Assembly (NCBI GenBank): GCA_009699665.1
Contig: WLNS01000030.1
Span: forward strand, 1-12,939
DNA length: 12,939 nucleotides
DNA from: Actinomycetota bacterium
Lineage (GTDB): Bacteria > Actinomycetota > Actinomycetes > Actinomycetales > Microbacteriaceae
Reading direction: 5' to 3'
Made by a program: the position numbers and the translations under genes. The notes beneath the pieces were generated by a model. That model did no database searches, was not told where the DNA came from, and worked only from the letters and a program-made list of their open reading frames with translations. Numbering within the stretch: the first letter of the stretch is position 1; each line of letters opens with the position of its first letter. Below, in pieces: positions 1 through 7,262 of this stretch.

Positions 1-1
1 C

Positions 2-238
2 GAACTCGAGTTCGACCTGGACGCCGAGTTGGCCATCGCCGCCGAGATTCGGCGTGAAGAAGCCACGCGACAGAAAATAATTGCCGCGTTGCTGCGGCAG
101 GCGGAAAAGCAAGCTGCGGCGGCCGCAGAGGCTTCAGAGGCTGCGCGCCTCGCGGCACTGCCCGGCGGCACCGCGGGTTATGGGGTTGCCGTGCCGCCTC
201 GCGTGTCGCCCGATAATGAGCAGACCTCTCGTGGCTGA
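2..238 (+). CDS. C-terminal part of an unidentified protein (5'-truncated at window edge)
   Basis: This open frame runs from the window edge to a TGA at 236-238, so only about 78 C-terminal residues are visible. The first part is acidic and then charged, with a long Ala/Glu/Lys/Arg helix-like stretch and an Ala-rich run of about five residues. It ends in a Gly/Pro-rich tail that is probably disordered. No enzyme motif is recognisable. Its stop overlaps the folB start by 8 bp in the same GTG-NN-TGA pattern seen at the next folate junction, which supports a real gene in the same operon. In related genomes folP (dihydropteroate synthase) or another folate gene often lies here. The visible residues do not resemble a DHPS C terminus that I know, so I leave it unnamed. 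Confidence 0.55.
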   Translation, partial: ELEFDLDAELAIAAEIRREEATRQKIIAALLRQAEKQAAAAAEASEAARLAALPGGTAGYGVAVPPRVSPDNEQTSRG

Positions 239-602
239 CCTCATCAGCCTGACCGGACTTCGTGTTCGTGCGCATCACGGGGTCTACCCCCAGGAACGCG
301 AGCGGGGCCAAGAATTCGTCATCGACATCGTCATGCACTGTGACACGACAGCTGCCGCGCGCTGCGACAATCTGGCGCACACGATTGACTACGTTCGGGT
401 GACCCGCGAGGTTGTTGCGATTGCGGCGGGAGAACCCGTCAACCTAATCGAGACACTGGCCGAACGAATCGCGCGGCGTGTGCTGGCCCAAGATTTTGTC
501 GACAAGGTCGATGTGACCGTGCACAAGCCGGGGGCCGACGTTGGTGCGAGCGTTGATGATGTTTGCGTGACCATTCATCGAGAGCGAGCAACCAGTGGTT
601 GA
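231..602 (+). CDS. folB: Dihydroneopterin aldolase
   Basis: This cytoplasmic folate-pathway enzyme cleaves 7,8-dihydroneopterin to 6-hydroxymethyl-7,8-dihydropterin and glycolaldehyde. The 123-residue product has the family pattern: GLRVRAHHGVYPQERERGQ near the N terminus, TIDYV in the middle, NLIETLAERIA, and VHKPGA near the C terminus. Starting at GTG 231, the key residues fall at Glu22, Tyr54, Glu74 and Lys99. This is almost exactly the numbering known for the family (Glu22, Tyr54, Glu74, Lys100 in the Staphylococcus aureus enzyme). An in-frame ATG at 216 would add five residues and lengthen the upstream overlap to 23 bp. I prefer 231 because it gives the same 8-bp overlap as the folB/folK junction. 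There is no clear ribosome binding site for either start, so translation is probably coupled to the upstream gene. Confidence 0.93.
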   Translation: MADLISLTGLRVRAHHGVYPQERERGQEFVIDIVMHCDTTAAARCDNLAHTIDYVRVTREVVAIAAGEPVNLIETLAERIARRVLAQDFVDKVDVTVHKPGADVGASVDDVCVTIHRERATSG

Positions 603-1095
603 GACGGCGGCTGTCGTTGCCTTTGGGGCCAATGTGGGTGACCGCCAGCAAACGATTCTGCGCGCGGCTGACGAACTCGCCGCGACTCCGGGCATCAGTG
701 GTCTGAGGCTTTCCCCGCTCATGGAGTCAGTGGCGCTCACTCCCGACGGACCGTCAACAGAGGAGCCCGGCTACATCAACGCCGTTGCCCTGCTGCAGAC
801 CACGCTGACAGCACGCGAACTGCTCGAAGCGGGTTGGGCTATCGAAAACCGCCACGGTCGCACGCGCGGGGCACAGTGGGCCCCTCGAACGCTCGACATC
901 GACGTCATCGCCTATGGCAACCTGATTCTTGCCGAGCCCGATTTGGTTATTCCGCATCCGCAAGCGCACCTGCGCACGTTCGTGCTTCAACCGTGGTGCG
1001 AGCTTGATCCCGACGCCTATCTTCCGGGCGTTGGTCGCGTCGCCGACCTGCTTGCTCGCCTGTATTCGAACCTCAGTCTCGGAGCGTCGTCGTGA
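595..1095 (+). CDS. folK: 2-amino-4-hydroxy-6-hydroxymethyldihydropteridine pyrophosphokinase (HPPK)
   Basis: This enzyme transfers pyrophosphate from ATP to 6-hydroxymethyl-7,8-dihydropterin, the step after FolB and before dihydropteroate synthase. The 166-residue protein shows the HPPK hallmarks: an N-terminal AFGANVGDR strand-loop, YINAVALLQT at about 60-69, and the signature WAPRTLDIDVIAY at 95-107. In that signature Asp101 and Asp103 are the expected Mg2+ ligands, and Arg98 and Trp95 belong to the substrate loop. IPHPQAHLRTFVLQP follows at about 119-133. The GTG start at 595 lies inside folB, giving an 8-bp overlap. The end overlaps the next gene by 4 bp (GTGA). The length is normal and nothing is missing. 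Co-translation with folB keeps consecutive pathway enzymes together. Confidence 0.95.
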   Translation: MVETAAVVAFGANVGDRQQTILRAADELAATPGISGLRLSPLMESVALTPDGPSTEEPGYINAVALLQTTLTARELLEAGWAIENRHGRTRGAQWAPRTLDIDVIAYGNLILAEPDLVIPHPQAHLRTFVLQPWCELDPDAYLPGVGRVADLLARLYSNLSLGASS

Positions 1096-1586
1096 AACGC
1101 ACCTCTGCCAGCCTCGTGGCCATCCTTCTCGTTGTTTCGGCGGTTTCGGCCTACCTGATCGAGCTCGCGCTGGTGGCGAACGGCGGGCATTCCTTTGCGC
1201 CGCCCCTGAGCCTGCCGATCACGCTCGTTGCGATTGCCGTCGCGGTCGTCGGCTTAGCGATTCCCGTTCGTCGCGCCGTGATGGGCAAAAAGAAGCGTCG
1301 ACTCGACCCGTTTTATTCGGTGCGTGTTGCTGTTTTGGCAAAGGCGAGCTCCCTGACCGGTGCCCTTCTCGCTGGATTAGGGGTGGGCATTGTGATCCAC
1401 ACGACCACTCTGCCCATCGTCAACGGCGATCTCTTTGCACGCGCGATCGCTCAGGCCGTGGGGGCGGCCATTCTGCTGACCGCCGGACTGATCGCCGAAC
1501 ACATGTGCACGATTCCACCGGACAAGACGAAACCCTCGGACTCCGACGTTCCGCCAGAGCCCCTGTCGGGCGGGTCGCATGTCTGA
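1092..1586 (+). CDS. DUF3180-family integral membrane protein
   Basis: This 164-residue protein has four hydrophobic segments, at about residues 5-27, 41-62, 84-106 and 119-141. A Lys/Arg-rich loop (MGKKKRRLD, about 64-72) lies between segments two and three, and the C-terminal tail is hydrophilic and Pro/Ser-rich. Its size, topology and position directly after folK fit the DUF3180 family, known from this folate/pantothenate neighbourhood in Actinobacteria. The function of that family is unknown to me. The start GTG overlaps the folK stop (GTGA at 1092-1095), and the end overlaps the next gene by 8 bp, so it is almost certainly translated with its neighbours. The loop PFYSVRVAVLAKASS resembles the most conserved part of the family, but that is from memory. 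Confidence 0.85.
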   Translation: MKRTSASLVAILLVVSAVSAYLIELALVANGGHSFAPPLSLPITLVAIAVAVVGLAIPVRRAVMGKKKRRLDPFYSVRVAVLAKASSLTGALLAGLGVGIVIHTTTLPIVNGDLFARAIAQAVGAAILLTAGLIAEHMCTIPPDKTKPSDSDVPPEPLSGGSHV

Positions 1587-2307
1587 GCGCGACGGTCGTT
1601 TGAGCGTCGGCATCGTGGGATCCGGTCGGGTGGGTCCCGTTTTGGGGGCAGCTCTCGCCGGTGCCGGTCATCGCATCGTCGGCATCTCGGCCAGTTCACA
1701 CGAAAGCAGAGATCGCGCTGAGGCCCTCCTTCCCGGCGTTCCTATTCGTGACGTGCCCGAGCTCGTTGCCGAAGCAGAGTTGGTCGTTGTGGCGGTGCCA
1801 GACTCAGAACTCGAGTTGCTGGTTGCCGGCCTGGCGGCCGTGGGCGCATGGCAGCCGGGACAGATCGTGGTGCACACGTCGCCCGCCTACGGCATCTCTG
1901 TGCTCGAACCGGCCCTGATGCGCGGGGCTATTCCGGTCGCGCTTCACCCCGCTATGTCGTTCACCGGAACCAGTATGGATTTAGCCCGACTGGCCGAGAG
2001 CTACGTCGTCGTGACGGCCCCCACGCCGGTCTTGCCCATAGGACAGGCCCTCGCTGTCGAAATGGGTGGCGAACCGGTCGTGATTCACGAAGCTGATCGG
2101 GCGGCTTACGCCGAGGCCATTTCGACGGCCATGACGTTCTCAGCCGCCATCGTTTCGCAGGCGACAGAAATTTTGCGAAAAACCGGAGTTGAGAATCCGG
2201 CCGCGATTCTGGCTCCCTTGATTCGCTCCACGGTCGATAACGCTCTGCGCACCTCAACACCCCTGAGTGGGCAAGAAATTCTGGGACGTCTCGAGGGCGG
2301 TCTCTGA
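1579..2307 (+). CDS. Rossmann-fold/DUF2520 dehydrogenase-like protein, possible ketopantoate reductase
   Basis: The 242-residue product starts with a nucleotide-binding fold: SVGIVGSGRVGPVLGAAL with GSGRVG at 14-19, then VVVAVPDSEL at about 69-78. VHTSP and IPVALHPAMSFTG follow, and a helical C-terminal half at about 140-242. This architecture matches the Rossmann-like plus DUF2520 proteins of the 6-phosphogluconate-dehydrogenase-like superfamily. It begins inside the preceding gene (8-bp overlap, ATGTCTGA) and ends 2 bp before panC. The location suggests a role in pantothenate synthesis. PanG, a non-PanE ketopantoate reductase, has been described in Francisella and some Firmicutes, and I recall it as related to this family. 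The function here is inferred, and no activity can be assigned from sequence alone. Confidence 0.85.
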   Translation: MSERDGRLSVGIVGSGRVGPVLGAALAGAGHRIVGISASSHESRDRAEALLPGVPIRDVPELVAEAELVVVAVPDSELELLVAGLAAVGAWQPGQIVVHTSPAYGISVLEPALMRGAIPVALHPAMSFTGTSMDLARLAESYVVVTAPTPVLPIGQALAVEMGGEPVVIHEADRAAYAEAISTAMTFSAAIVSQATEILRKTGVENPAAILAPLIRSTVDNALRTSTPLSGQEILGRLEGGL

Positions 2308-2309
2308 CC

Positions 2310-3143
2310 GTGCACGTGCTGACGACGCTCGCTCAACTGCGCAGCTGGCGCACCCAACATGCGGGCAAGACCGTGGCCTTCGTGCCTACCATGGGGGCAC
2401 TTCACGATGGTCATATCTCGCTCGTTGAGCGTGCCCGCGAGGCCGCCGACCTGGTCGTTGTGTCGGTCTTTGTGAACCCCACCCAGTTTGGTCAGGGTGA
2501 AGACTTCGATAACTATCCACGCACGCTAGACGCCGATGCGACAAAACTCGCCGGCCTCGCCGACGTTGTTTTTGCGCCCACGGTTGATGAGGTCTACCCA
2601 CCGGATGAGCCGCCGCCGGTTATACACGCGGGCTCGGGTGGGCAGGCGTTTGAGGGGGCCGAGCGCCCGGGCCACTTCGACGGCATGCTCACGGTGGTCA
2701 ATCGGCTCTTCGACATGGTGGCGCCGAATGTTGCGGTTTTTGGTCAGAAGGATGCTCAGCAACTCCACCTCGTTCGCGTTTTGGCTCGCGACAGGGGTGG
2801 CCCCGAGATTCTGGCCGTTCACACCGTTCGAGAGCCCGATGGCCTGGCCATGTCGAGCCGCAACCGCTTTCTCTCGGCCGAGAACCGCGCAGCGGCCCGA
2901 GTCATGCCCGAGACGGTGCAGGCGGTCGTGGCCGCTCGGGCGGAAGGCCCGGTGAAGGCGCTGCGCCGAGGTCGCGCCGTGATGGCAGCGCAACCGCTGG
3001 CTAGACTTGACTATCTCGAGTTAGTGAGCCCCAAGGATTTCAGCCCCGTTGGGGAGGACTTCCACGGGGAGGCCACGCTGGTGGTAGCCGCCCGATTTGG
3101 CTCCACACGATTGCTCGATACCGAAGACATTTTTGTGCCCTAG
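2310..3143 (+). CDS. panC: Pantothenate synthetase (pantoate-beta-alanine ligase)
   Basis: This cytoplasmic enzyme makes pantothenate from pantoate, beta-alanine and ATP through a pantoyl-adenylate. The 277-residue protein has all the class I adenylate-forming motifs: PTMGALHDGH at 26-35 (HIGH-like), VNPTQFGQGEDFDNYPRT at 55-72, GHFDGMLTVVNRLF at 121-134, GQKDAQQL at 145-152, and REPDGLAMSSRNRFLS at 174-189 (KMSKS-like). The C-terminal domain ends in ATLVVAARFGSTRLLDT. The length is normal. GTG 2310 follows the DUF2520 stop by 2 bp. A GAGGG stretch at 2293-2297 could act as a ribosome binding site, at rather long spacing. No panB or panD is in the window, so other pathway steps are encoded elsewhere. 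Confidence 0.96.
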   Translation: MHVLTTLAQLRSWRTQHAGKTVAFVPTMGALHDGHISLVERAREAADLVVVSVFVNPTQFGQGEDFDNYPRTLDADATKLAGLADVVFAPTVDEVYPPDEPPPVIHAGSGGQAFEGAERPGHFDGMLTVVNRLFDMVAPNVAVFGQKDAQQLHLVRVLARDRGGPEILAVHTVREPDGLAMSSRNRFLSAENRAAARVMPETVQAVVAARAEGPVKALRRGRAVMAAQPLARLDYLELVSPKDFSPVGEDFHGEATLVVAARFGSTRLLDTEDIFVP

Positions 3144-3170
3144 CCCGACCAAACTGAAGGCCCTGCCACG

Positions 3171-4682
3171 ATGAGCGAGAACGAGACCACCCCCGAGGGC
3201 GAGCGTGAGCTGACGGCCGAAGAGGTCATCGAACAGAAAGCCGTGCGCCTGGCCAAGCGCGATCGGCTCAACGAGCTGGGACTTGAGGCCTATCCGGTTT
3301 CCGTGCCCGTGACCGAAACGATTCCGGCCGTTCGAGAGCGATTCGGCGGCCTCGAGGCCGATGCCACGACCGGCGTGACCGTGGGTGTGGCCGGCCGTGT
3401 GGTGCACCTGCGCAACACCGGCAAGCTGTGTTTCGCCAGCCTTCAGTCAGGGGATGGGTCTCGCCTGCAAGCCATGGTGTCACTGGCCGAAGTGGGCGAC
3501 GAATCCCTTGAGCTCTGGAAAGAACTCGTCGACTTGGGTGACCACCTCTTTGTCTCGGGCGAGGTGGTGTCGAGCCGTCGCGGCGAGCTATCGATCATGG
3601 CCACCGAGTGGAAAATTGCGTCCAAGGCGCTGCTTCCTCTGCCCAACCTGCACCGCGAACTCGGTGACGAAACGCGCGTGCGCTCGCGCTATCTCGATCT
3701 CATCGTGCGCGATCAGGCGAGGCAGACGGTGCTGACGCGCGCGAAGGCCGTGACGTCGCTGCGGAACACGTTCGCCGCCCTCGACTTTGTCGAAGTCGAG
3801 ACACCCATGCTGCAGGTGATGCACGGCGGGGCTGCCGCGCGCCCGTTCGTCACGCATTCCCATGCCTTCGACATGGAGCTTTTTTTGCGCATTGCCCCCG
3901 AGCTATTTCTGAAGCGTGCCGTCGTGGGGGGCATTGATCGGGTATACGAAATCAACCGCAACTTTCGCAATGAGGGAGCGGACTCGACGCACAGCCCCGA
4001 GTTCGCCATGCTCGAAGCGTACGAAGCGTATGGCGACTACACCTCGATTGCCGGGCTCACTCAGCGTCTCATCCAGGAGGCGGCCCTCGCTGTTGCGGGC
4101 AGTCACGAGGTGACGTGGGCAGACGGCACGGTTTACGACCTGGGCGGCGAGTGGGATCGGTTGAATCTCTATCACTCGTTGTCGACCGCCGCGGGGCAAG
4201 ACGTCACGCCCGAGACGAGCGTCGCGACGCTGTCAAAAATTGCCGCGAAAGAGGGCGTCGAGGTTGTCGCTCCCAATCACGGAAAGCTCGTCGAAGAGCT
4301 GTGGGAGCACTTCGTTAAGCCGGGCCTCACGCGGCCGACGTTTGTGATGGATTTCCCCGTCGAGACGAGTCCGTTGACGCGAGCACACCGCAGCGTACCC
4401 GGTGTGGTCGAGAAGTGGGACCTCTACGTGCGTGGTTTTGAGCTCGCCACGGGCTATTCCGAGCTGGTCGACCCCGTGGTGCAGCGAGAGCGATTCGTGC
4501 AGCAGGCGCAGCAGGCGGCTGCCGGCGACGAAGAGGCGATGCGCCTCGACGAGGACTTCCTGCGGGCACTTGAGCACGCCATGCCCCCCTCGGGTGGCAT
4601 GGGCATGGGAATTGATCGACTGTTGATGGCGCTCACCGGCCTCGGCATTCGCGAGACGATTCTCTTTCCACTCGTCAAGTAG
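3171..4682 (+). CDS. lysS: Lysyl-tRNA synthetase, class II
   Basis: This essential enzyme charges tRNA-Lys with lysine using ATP. The 503-residue protein has an N-terminal OB-fold anticodon-binding domain (about 60-160, with GRVVHLRNTGKLCFASLQ). The class II catalytic domain contains motif 1 (SLRNTFAALDFVEVETPML, about 196-214), the GGAAARPF loop, motif 2 with NRNFRNEGADSTHSPEF (about 260-277), and motif 3 GGMGMGIDRLLMAL at 475-488. Length and motifs are those of bacterial LysS; the class I type is excluded because there is no KMSKS architecture. ATG 3171 is preceded by GAAGG at 3156-3160 at acceptable spacing. Only 27 bp separate it from panC, too short for a T-box or lysine riboswitch, so it probably shares transcripts with the upstream operon. 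Confidence 0.97.
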   Translation: MSENETTPEGERELTAEEVIEQKAVRLAKRDRLNELGLEAYPVSVPVTETIPAVRERFGGLEADATTGVTVGVAGRVVHLRNTGKLCFASLQSGDGSRLQAMVSLAEVGDESLELWKELVDLGDHLFVSGEVVSSRRGELSIMATEWKIASKALLPLPNLHRELGDETRVRSRYLDLIVRDQARQTVLTRAKAVTSLRNTFAALDFVEVETPMLQVMHGGAAARPFVTHSHAFDMELFLRIAPELFLKRAVVGGIDRVYEINRNFRNEGADSTHSPEFAMLEAYEAYGDYTSIAGLTQRLIQEAALAVAGSHEVTWADGTVYDLGGEWDRLNLYHSLSTAAGQDVTPETSVATLSKIAAKEGVEVVAPNHGKLVEELWEHFVKPGLTRPTFVMDFPVETSPLTRAHRSVPGVVEKWDLYVRGFELATGYSELVDPVVQRERFVQQAQQAAAGDEEAMRLDEDFLRALEHAMPPSGGMGMGIDRLLMALTGLGIRETILFPLVK

Positions 4683-4696
4683 TTGCCGGCGTGAAG

Positions 4697-4702
4697 TAGC
4701 CT
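4697..4702 (+). promoter_or_regulatory. Candidate -10 element TAGCCT for a leaderless transcript of the 4709 gene
   Basis: TAGCCT matches the actinobacterial TANNNT -10 pattern and lies 6 bp before the ATG at 4709, so transcription would start at or within a base of the start codon. No Shine-Dalgarno sequence is present before this ATG, which agrees with leaderless translation. No convincing -35 box is seen. The promoter would also serve cls. Confidence 0.5.
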
Positions 4703-4708
4703 GACTCC

Positions 4709-4891
4709 ATGGACAATTTTTGGGTGGGTGCCGCGTGGGCGCTGACGCCGACGGTCTTGCTGGGCCTCATCTTTTGGCTCATCATCCGCTCCATCATTCG
4801 TGCCGACCGCAAGGAACGTGACGTGTACGCCCGCATGGAGGCTCGCGAGCGTCAGCGCCGGGGCATGCCGCCCGCGGAACCTGTGGAGTAG
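4709..4891 (+). CDS. Small single-span membrane protein of unknown function
   Basis: This 60-residue protein has a short N-terminal segment, one hydrophobic helix (about residues 8-28, TPTVLLGLIFWLIIRSII) and a strongly charged cytoplasmic-type tail (RADRKERDVYARMEARERQRRG) that is probably helical. It lies 26 bp after lysS and 5 bp before cls. Its 3' end contains the GGAG at 4885-4888 that best serves as the ribosome binding site for cls, so the two are probably translationally coupled. I recognise no named family. A partner or regulator of the membrane-bound cardiolipin synthase is possible but is only inferred from position. The strong charge pattern and the following SD argue that it is a real gene. 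Confidence 0.75.
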   Translation: MDNFWVGAAWALTPTVLLGLIFWLIIRSIIRADRKERDVYARMEARERQRRGMPPAEPVE

Positions 4892-4896
4892 GTCCC

Positions 4897-6363
4897 GTGG
4901 ATTCGGGAACACTGTCGTTCTGGACCGCTGCAGTTGTCTTGGCGGTGGACTTCATTGTGCGTATCGTGTCATTGGTTGTCGTGCCGCGTAATCGTCGACC
5001 GGGATCGGCCATGGCATGGCTGTTGGCCATCTTTTTCATCCCCTACGTCGGCATTCTGCTTTTTCTCTTAATTGGCAGTCCGCGTTTGGGTCGCAAGCGC
5101 CGCCGCAAGCAGACCGAGATCAATGCATACATCTTTAATGTGACCGAGGGAATCGAGTTGGTCACCAAGGATCAGAAGTGGCCACAGTGGCTTAAGGCAA
5201 TTGTTCGCCTCAACCGCGACCTCGGTTCGATGCCGCTCGTGGGTGGCAATGAAGCTCAGATGCACATCGATTACGACGAAACAATTCGCCTCATGGCCGC
5301 GGACGTGGCGAAGGCTAAGAAGTATGTGCACGCTGAGTTTTATATCTTTTCGTCTGATTCGGTCACCGAGTCACTTTTTACCGCCATGAAAGAGGCCGTC
5401 AATCGTGGCGTCATCGTTCGCGTGTTGCTCGACCACGTGGCCGGACTTCGCACCGTGGGCTATCGCAAGACGCGCCGGCGGTTGACCGAGATAGGCGTGC
5501 AGTGGCAGCTGATGTTGCCGTTCGCTCCACTCCAAGGAAAATACGAACGACCGGATTTGCGCAACCATCGCAAGCTGCTGACCATCGACGGGGTCGTTGG
5601 CTGGATGGGATCGCAGAACGTGATCGATTCGTCGTACCTCAAGAAGTCGAATATACGCCGCGGTCTGCATTGGAAAGATGCCATGGTGCGTCTGCGCGGA
5701 CCCATCGTGACCGCTCTCGATGCGGTGTTCTTGACGGACTGGTTTAGCGAAACCGACGAAATATTGCCGCAGCACGAGATTGCCATTGCGCGACCCTCAA
5801 CGGTGATGCAGAATCTTGACTGTCAGCTCGTGCCCAGCGGTCCAGGGTTTGCCAACGAGAACAATCTGCGGCTTTTTCTGGCGCTGCTCTATTCGGCGCA
5901 GAAAAAAATCATCATCACCTCGCCCTACTTTGTGCCGGATGAGGCCCTGCTCTATGCCATCACGTCGGCCTGCCAGCGCGGGGTTCGCGTAGAGCTCTTT
6001 GTTTCTGAGATCGGTGATCAGGCTCTCGTGTTCCACGCCCAGCGATCCTATTACGAGGTGCTTCTCGAGGCCGGTGTCATTATTTGGCTCTACAAGACAC
6101 CGACGATTTTGCACTCCAAGCACATGAGCATTGACGACGAAGTTGCCGTCATCGGTTCGAGCAACATGGACATGCGCTCATTTTCATTGAATCTCGAGAT
6201 CACCATGATGGTTCGCGGCAAAAGCTTCGTGGCTCAAATGCGTGACGTCGAGGATCGCTACCGCAAGGAATCTCGGCAACTCACCATGGAGGAGTGGCGC
6301 AAGCAGCCGTTCTTGAGGACCGTGCTTGACGGATTAGCCCGACTCACTTCGGCCATACAGTAG
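4897..6363 (+). CDS. cls: Cardiolipin synthase, phospholipase D superfamily
   Basis: This membrane enzyme forms cardiolipin, in the bacterial type from two phosphatidylglycerol molecules. The 488-residue protein begins with two membrane helices (about 8-30 and 38-60) separated by the short basic PRNRRPGSA loop. Two phospholipase D catalytic domains follow. The first HKD motif is complete (His224, Lys226, Asp231 in RNHRKLLTID), followed by GWMGSQN. The second is also complete (His406, Lys408, Asp413 in LHSKHMSIDD), followed by GSSNMDMRS. Length and layout are those of ClsA-type enzymes, not the CDP-alcohol phosphatidyltransferase type found in some other Actinobacteria. The start is GTG 4897 with GGAG 8 bp upstream. 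Its 3' end converges on the reverse-strand hydrolase with only 28 bp between stop codons. Confidence 0.95.
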   Translation: MDSGTLSFWTAAVVLAVDFIVRIVSLVVVPRNRRPGSAMAWLLAIFFIPYVGILLFLLIGSPRLGRKRRRKQTEINAYIFNVTEGIELVTKDQKWPQWLKAIVRLNRDLGSMPLVGGNEAQMHIDYDETIRLMAADVAKAKKYVHAEFYIFSSDSVTESLFTAMKEAVNRGVIVRVLLDHVAGLRTVGYRKTRRRLTEIGVQWQLMLPFAPLQGKYERPDLRNHRKLLTIDGVVGWMGSQNVIDSSYLKKSNIRRGLHWKDAMVRLRGPIVTALDAVFLTDWFSETDEILPQHEIAIARPSTVMQNLDCQLVPSGPGFANENNLRLFLALLYSAQKKIIITSPYFVPDEALLYAITSACQRGVRVELFVSEIGDQALVFHAQRSYYEVLLEAGVIIWLYKTPTILHSKHMSIDDEVAVIGSSNMDMRSFSLNLEITMMVRGKSFVAQMRDVEDRYRKESRQLTMEEWRKQPFLRTVLDGLARLTSAIQ

Positions 6364-6406
6364 CCGGCGGTGAGGCCCTTAGTTCAGCGGCCTAGCCGGC
6401 GGTGAG
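6361..6406. repeat. 14-bp direct repeat spanning the convergent cls/hydrolase stop codons
   Basis: TAGCCGGCGGTGAG occurs at 6361-6374 and again at 6393-6406, 32 bp apart. The first copy begins with the cls stop codon. The second copy, on the reverse strand, encodes the last residues (LTAG) and most of the stop of the hydrolase. Between them AGGCC (6373-6377) and GGCCT (6389-6393) could form a weak hairpin without a T-run. No stronger terminator is visible between these convergent genes. Confidence 0.6.
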
Positions 6407-7210
6407 AGGAATGGGCCGTCCCGGCTCTGGCATAACGAGTCGGCGCGATATGCCGCGCTCGCCGAAGGCCGCAGCAATGGCCTCGGGTCGCTCCAATAGG
6501 TGGGACCATCCTTCGGTGTGAATGGGAATAACGCGAGCGGCATCCAGCGAGAGGGCGAGCTCGGCCGCATCGACCCCCGACATCGTAAATCGAGCCTTGC
6601 GTGTGGTTTTCGGAAAACCGGCTGTACCCACGTGTGGAATAAGGGTGCCGATGATGCGGTCGTTGCCCACTCGACGCTGGTCGTCCGTGACGATGGTGTC
6701 GCCCGTGAGGTAAACGGCGCCGCCGGGTAATGCGTCGGACTCGATGACGAAACCGATGACGGGGCCTGAGGTGAACTCCGGCCAGTGGGCGGGACGATGC
6801 CGGGCGGCGACCGCCGTGATGAGCACATCGGGACGACGATTGTCTGACAGGGCATAGCTGTCACCGGATGCCATGCCAAACGCCAAGGCCTCATCGTCGG
6901 CCGCGGCGATGCGCCGAGCTGCCGGGATGGTGGTCAAAATGATCGGTGCTTCAAGAGCAAACGCTCGACCGGCGGTGTCTAAATTGTCGGCGTGCTGGTC
7001 GTGACTCAGTAGAACCGCATCGACCGCGCCAATCTGATGGGCACTGAGAGCGGGGGATGACAACTTGACCGATGACGTTCCCCAGCCGAAACGGTAGGTC
7101 TGACCGGGGGCATCGAGGGTGGGATCGGTGAGTAGGCGCCAGCCGCCAATCTCTAGCAGCACGCATGCGGTATCGATGTGTGTCAGCGTGGGCGCCGGCA
7201 TGGGTTCCAT
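6392..7210 (-). CDS. Metallo-beta-lactamase-fold hydrolase, UlaG-like
   Basis: This 272-residue protein belongs to the metallo-beta-lactamase superfamily and most resembles proteins annotated as L-ascorbate-6-phosphate lactonase-like or metal-dependent hydrolases. Visible motifs are THIDTACVLLEIGGWRLLTDPTLD at the N terminus, the metal motif LLSHDQHADNLD at 67-78 (His70, His73, Asp75), a Zn-ligand-like TGDT at 169-172, PHVG with His193, and IPIHTEGW with His231. The metal motif has spacing different from classical HxHxDH. The substrate is unknown. ATG 7210 is chosen over ATG 7201 because TAGGCT lies 6 bp upstream and would give a leaderless mRNA starting at 7210. It is divergent from clpC and convergent with cls, apparently as a single-gene unit. 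Confidence 0.9.
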   Translation of the reverse strand: MEPMPAPTLTHIDTACVLLEIGGWRLLTDPTLDAPGQTYRFGWGTSSVKLSSPALSAHQIGAVDAVLLSHDQHADNLDTAGRAFALEAPIILTTIPAARRIAAADDEALAFGMASGDSYALSDNRRPDVLITAVAARHRPAHWPEFTSGPVIGFVIESDALPGGAVYLTGDTIVTDDQRRVGNDRIIGTLIPHVGTAGFPKTTRKARFTMSGVDAAELALSLDAARVIPIHTEGWSHLLERPEAIAAAFGERGISRRLVMPEPGRPIPLTAG

Positions 7211-7216
7211 GAATTC

Positions 7217-7222
7217 AGCCTA
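7217..7222 (-). promoter_or_regulatory. Candidate -10 element TAGGCT for a leaderless hydrolase transcript
   Basis: Read on the reverse strand, TAGGCT (TANNNT) lies 6 bp before the ATG at 7210, with no Shine-Dalgarno between. This geometry predicts transcription starting at the start codon. The ClgR-like box at 7263-7276 lies about 53-66 bp upstream of this start and could influence it as well as clpC. Confidence 0.5.
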
Positions 7223-7262
7223 AGTCCGAATCCAAAAACGACCCTGAAAACGCGAAAATTCT

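Noticed and set aside
81..602. Extended folB start at 81
   Set aside because: The extra N-terminal 50 residues are out-of-frame translation of the upstream gene, rich in Arg/Cys, and not like any FolB. The active-site numbering fits a start at 231.
3144..3170. Lysine riboswitch or T-box before lysS
   Set aside because: The gap from panC is only 27 bp, far too short for either element.
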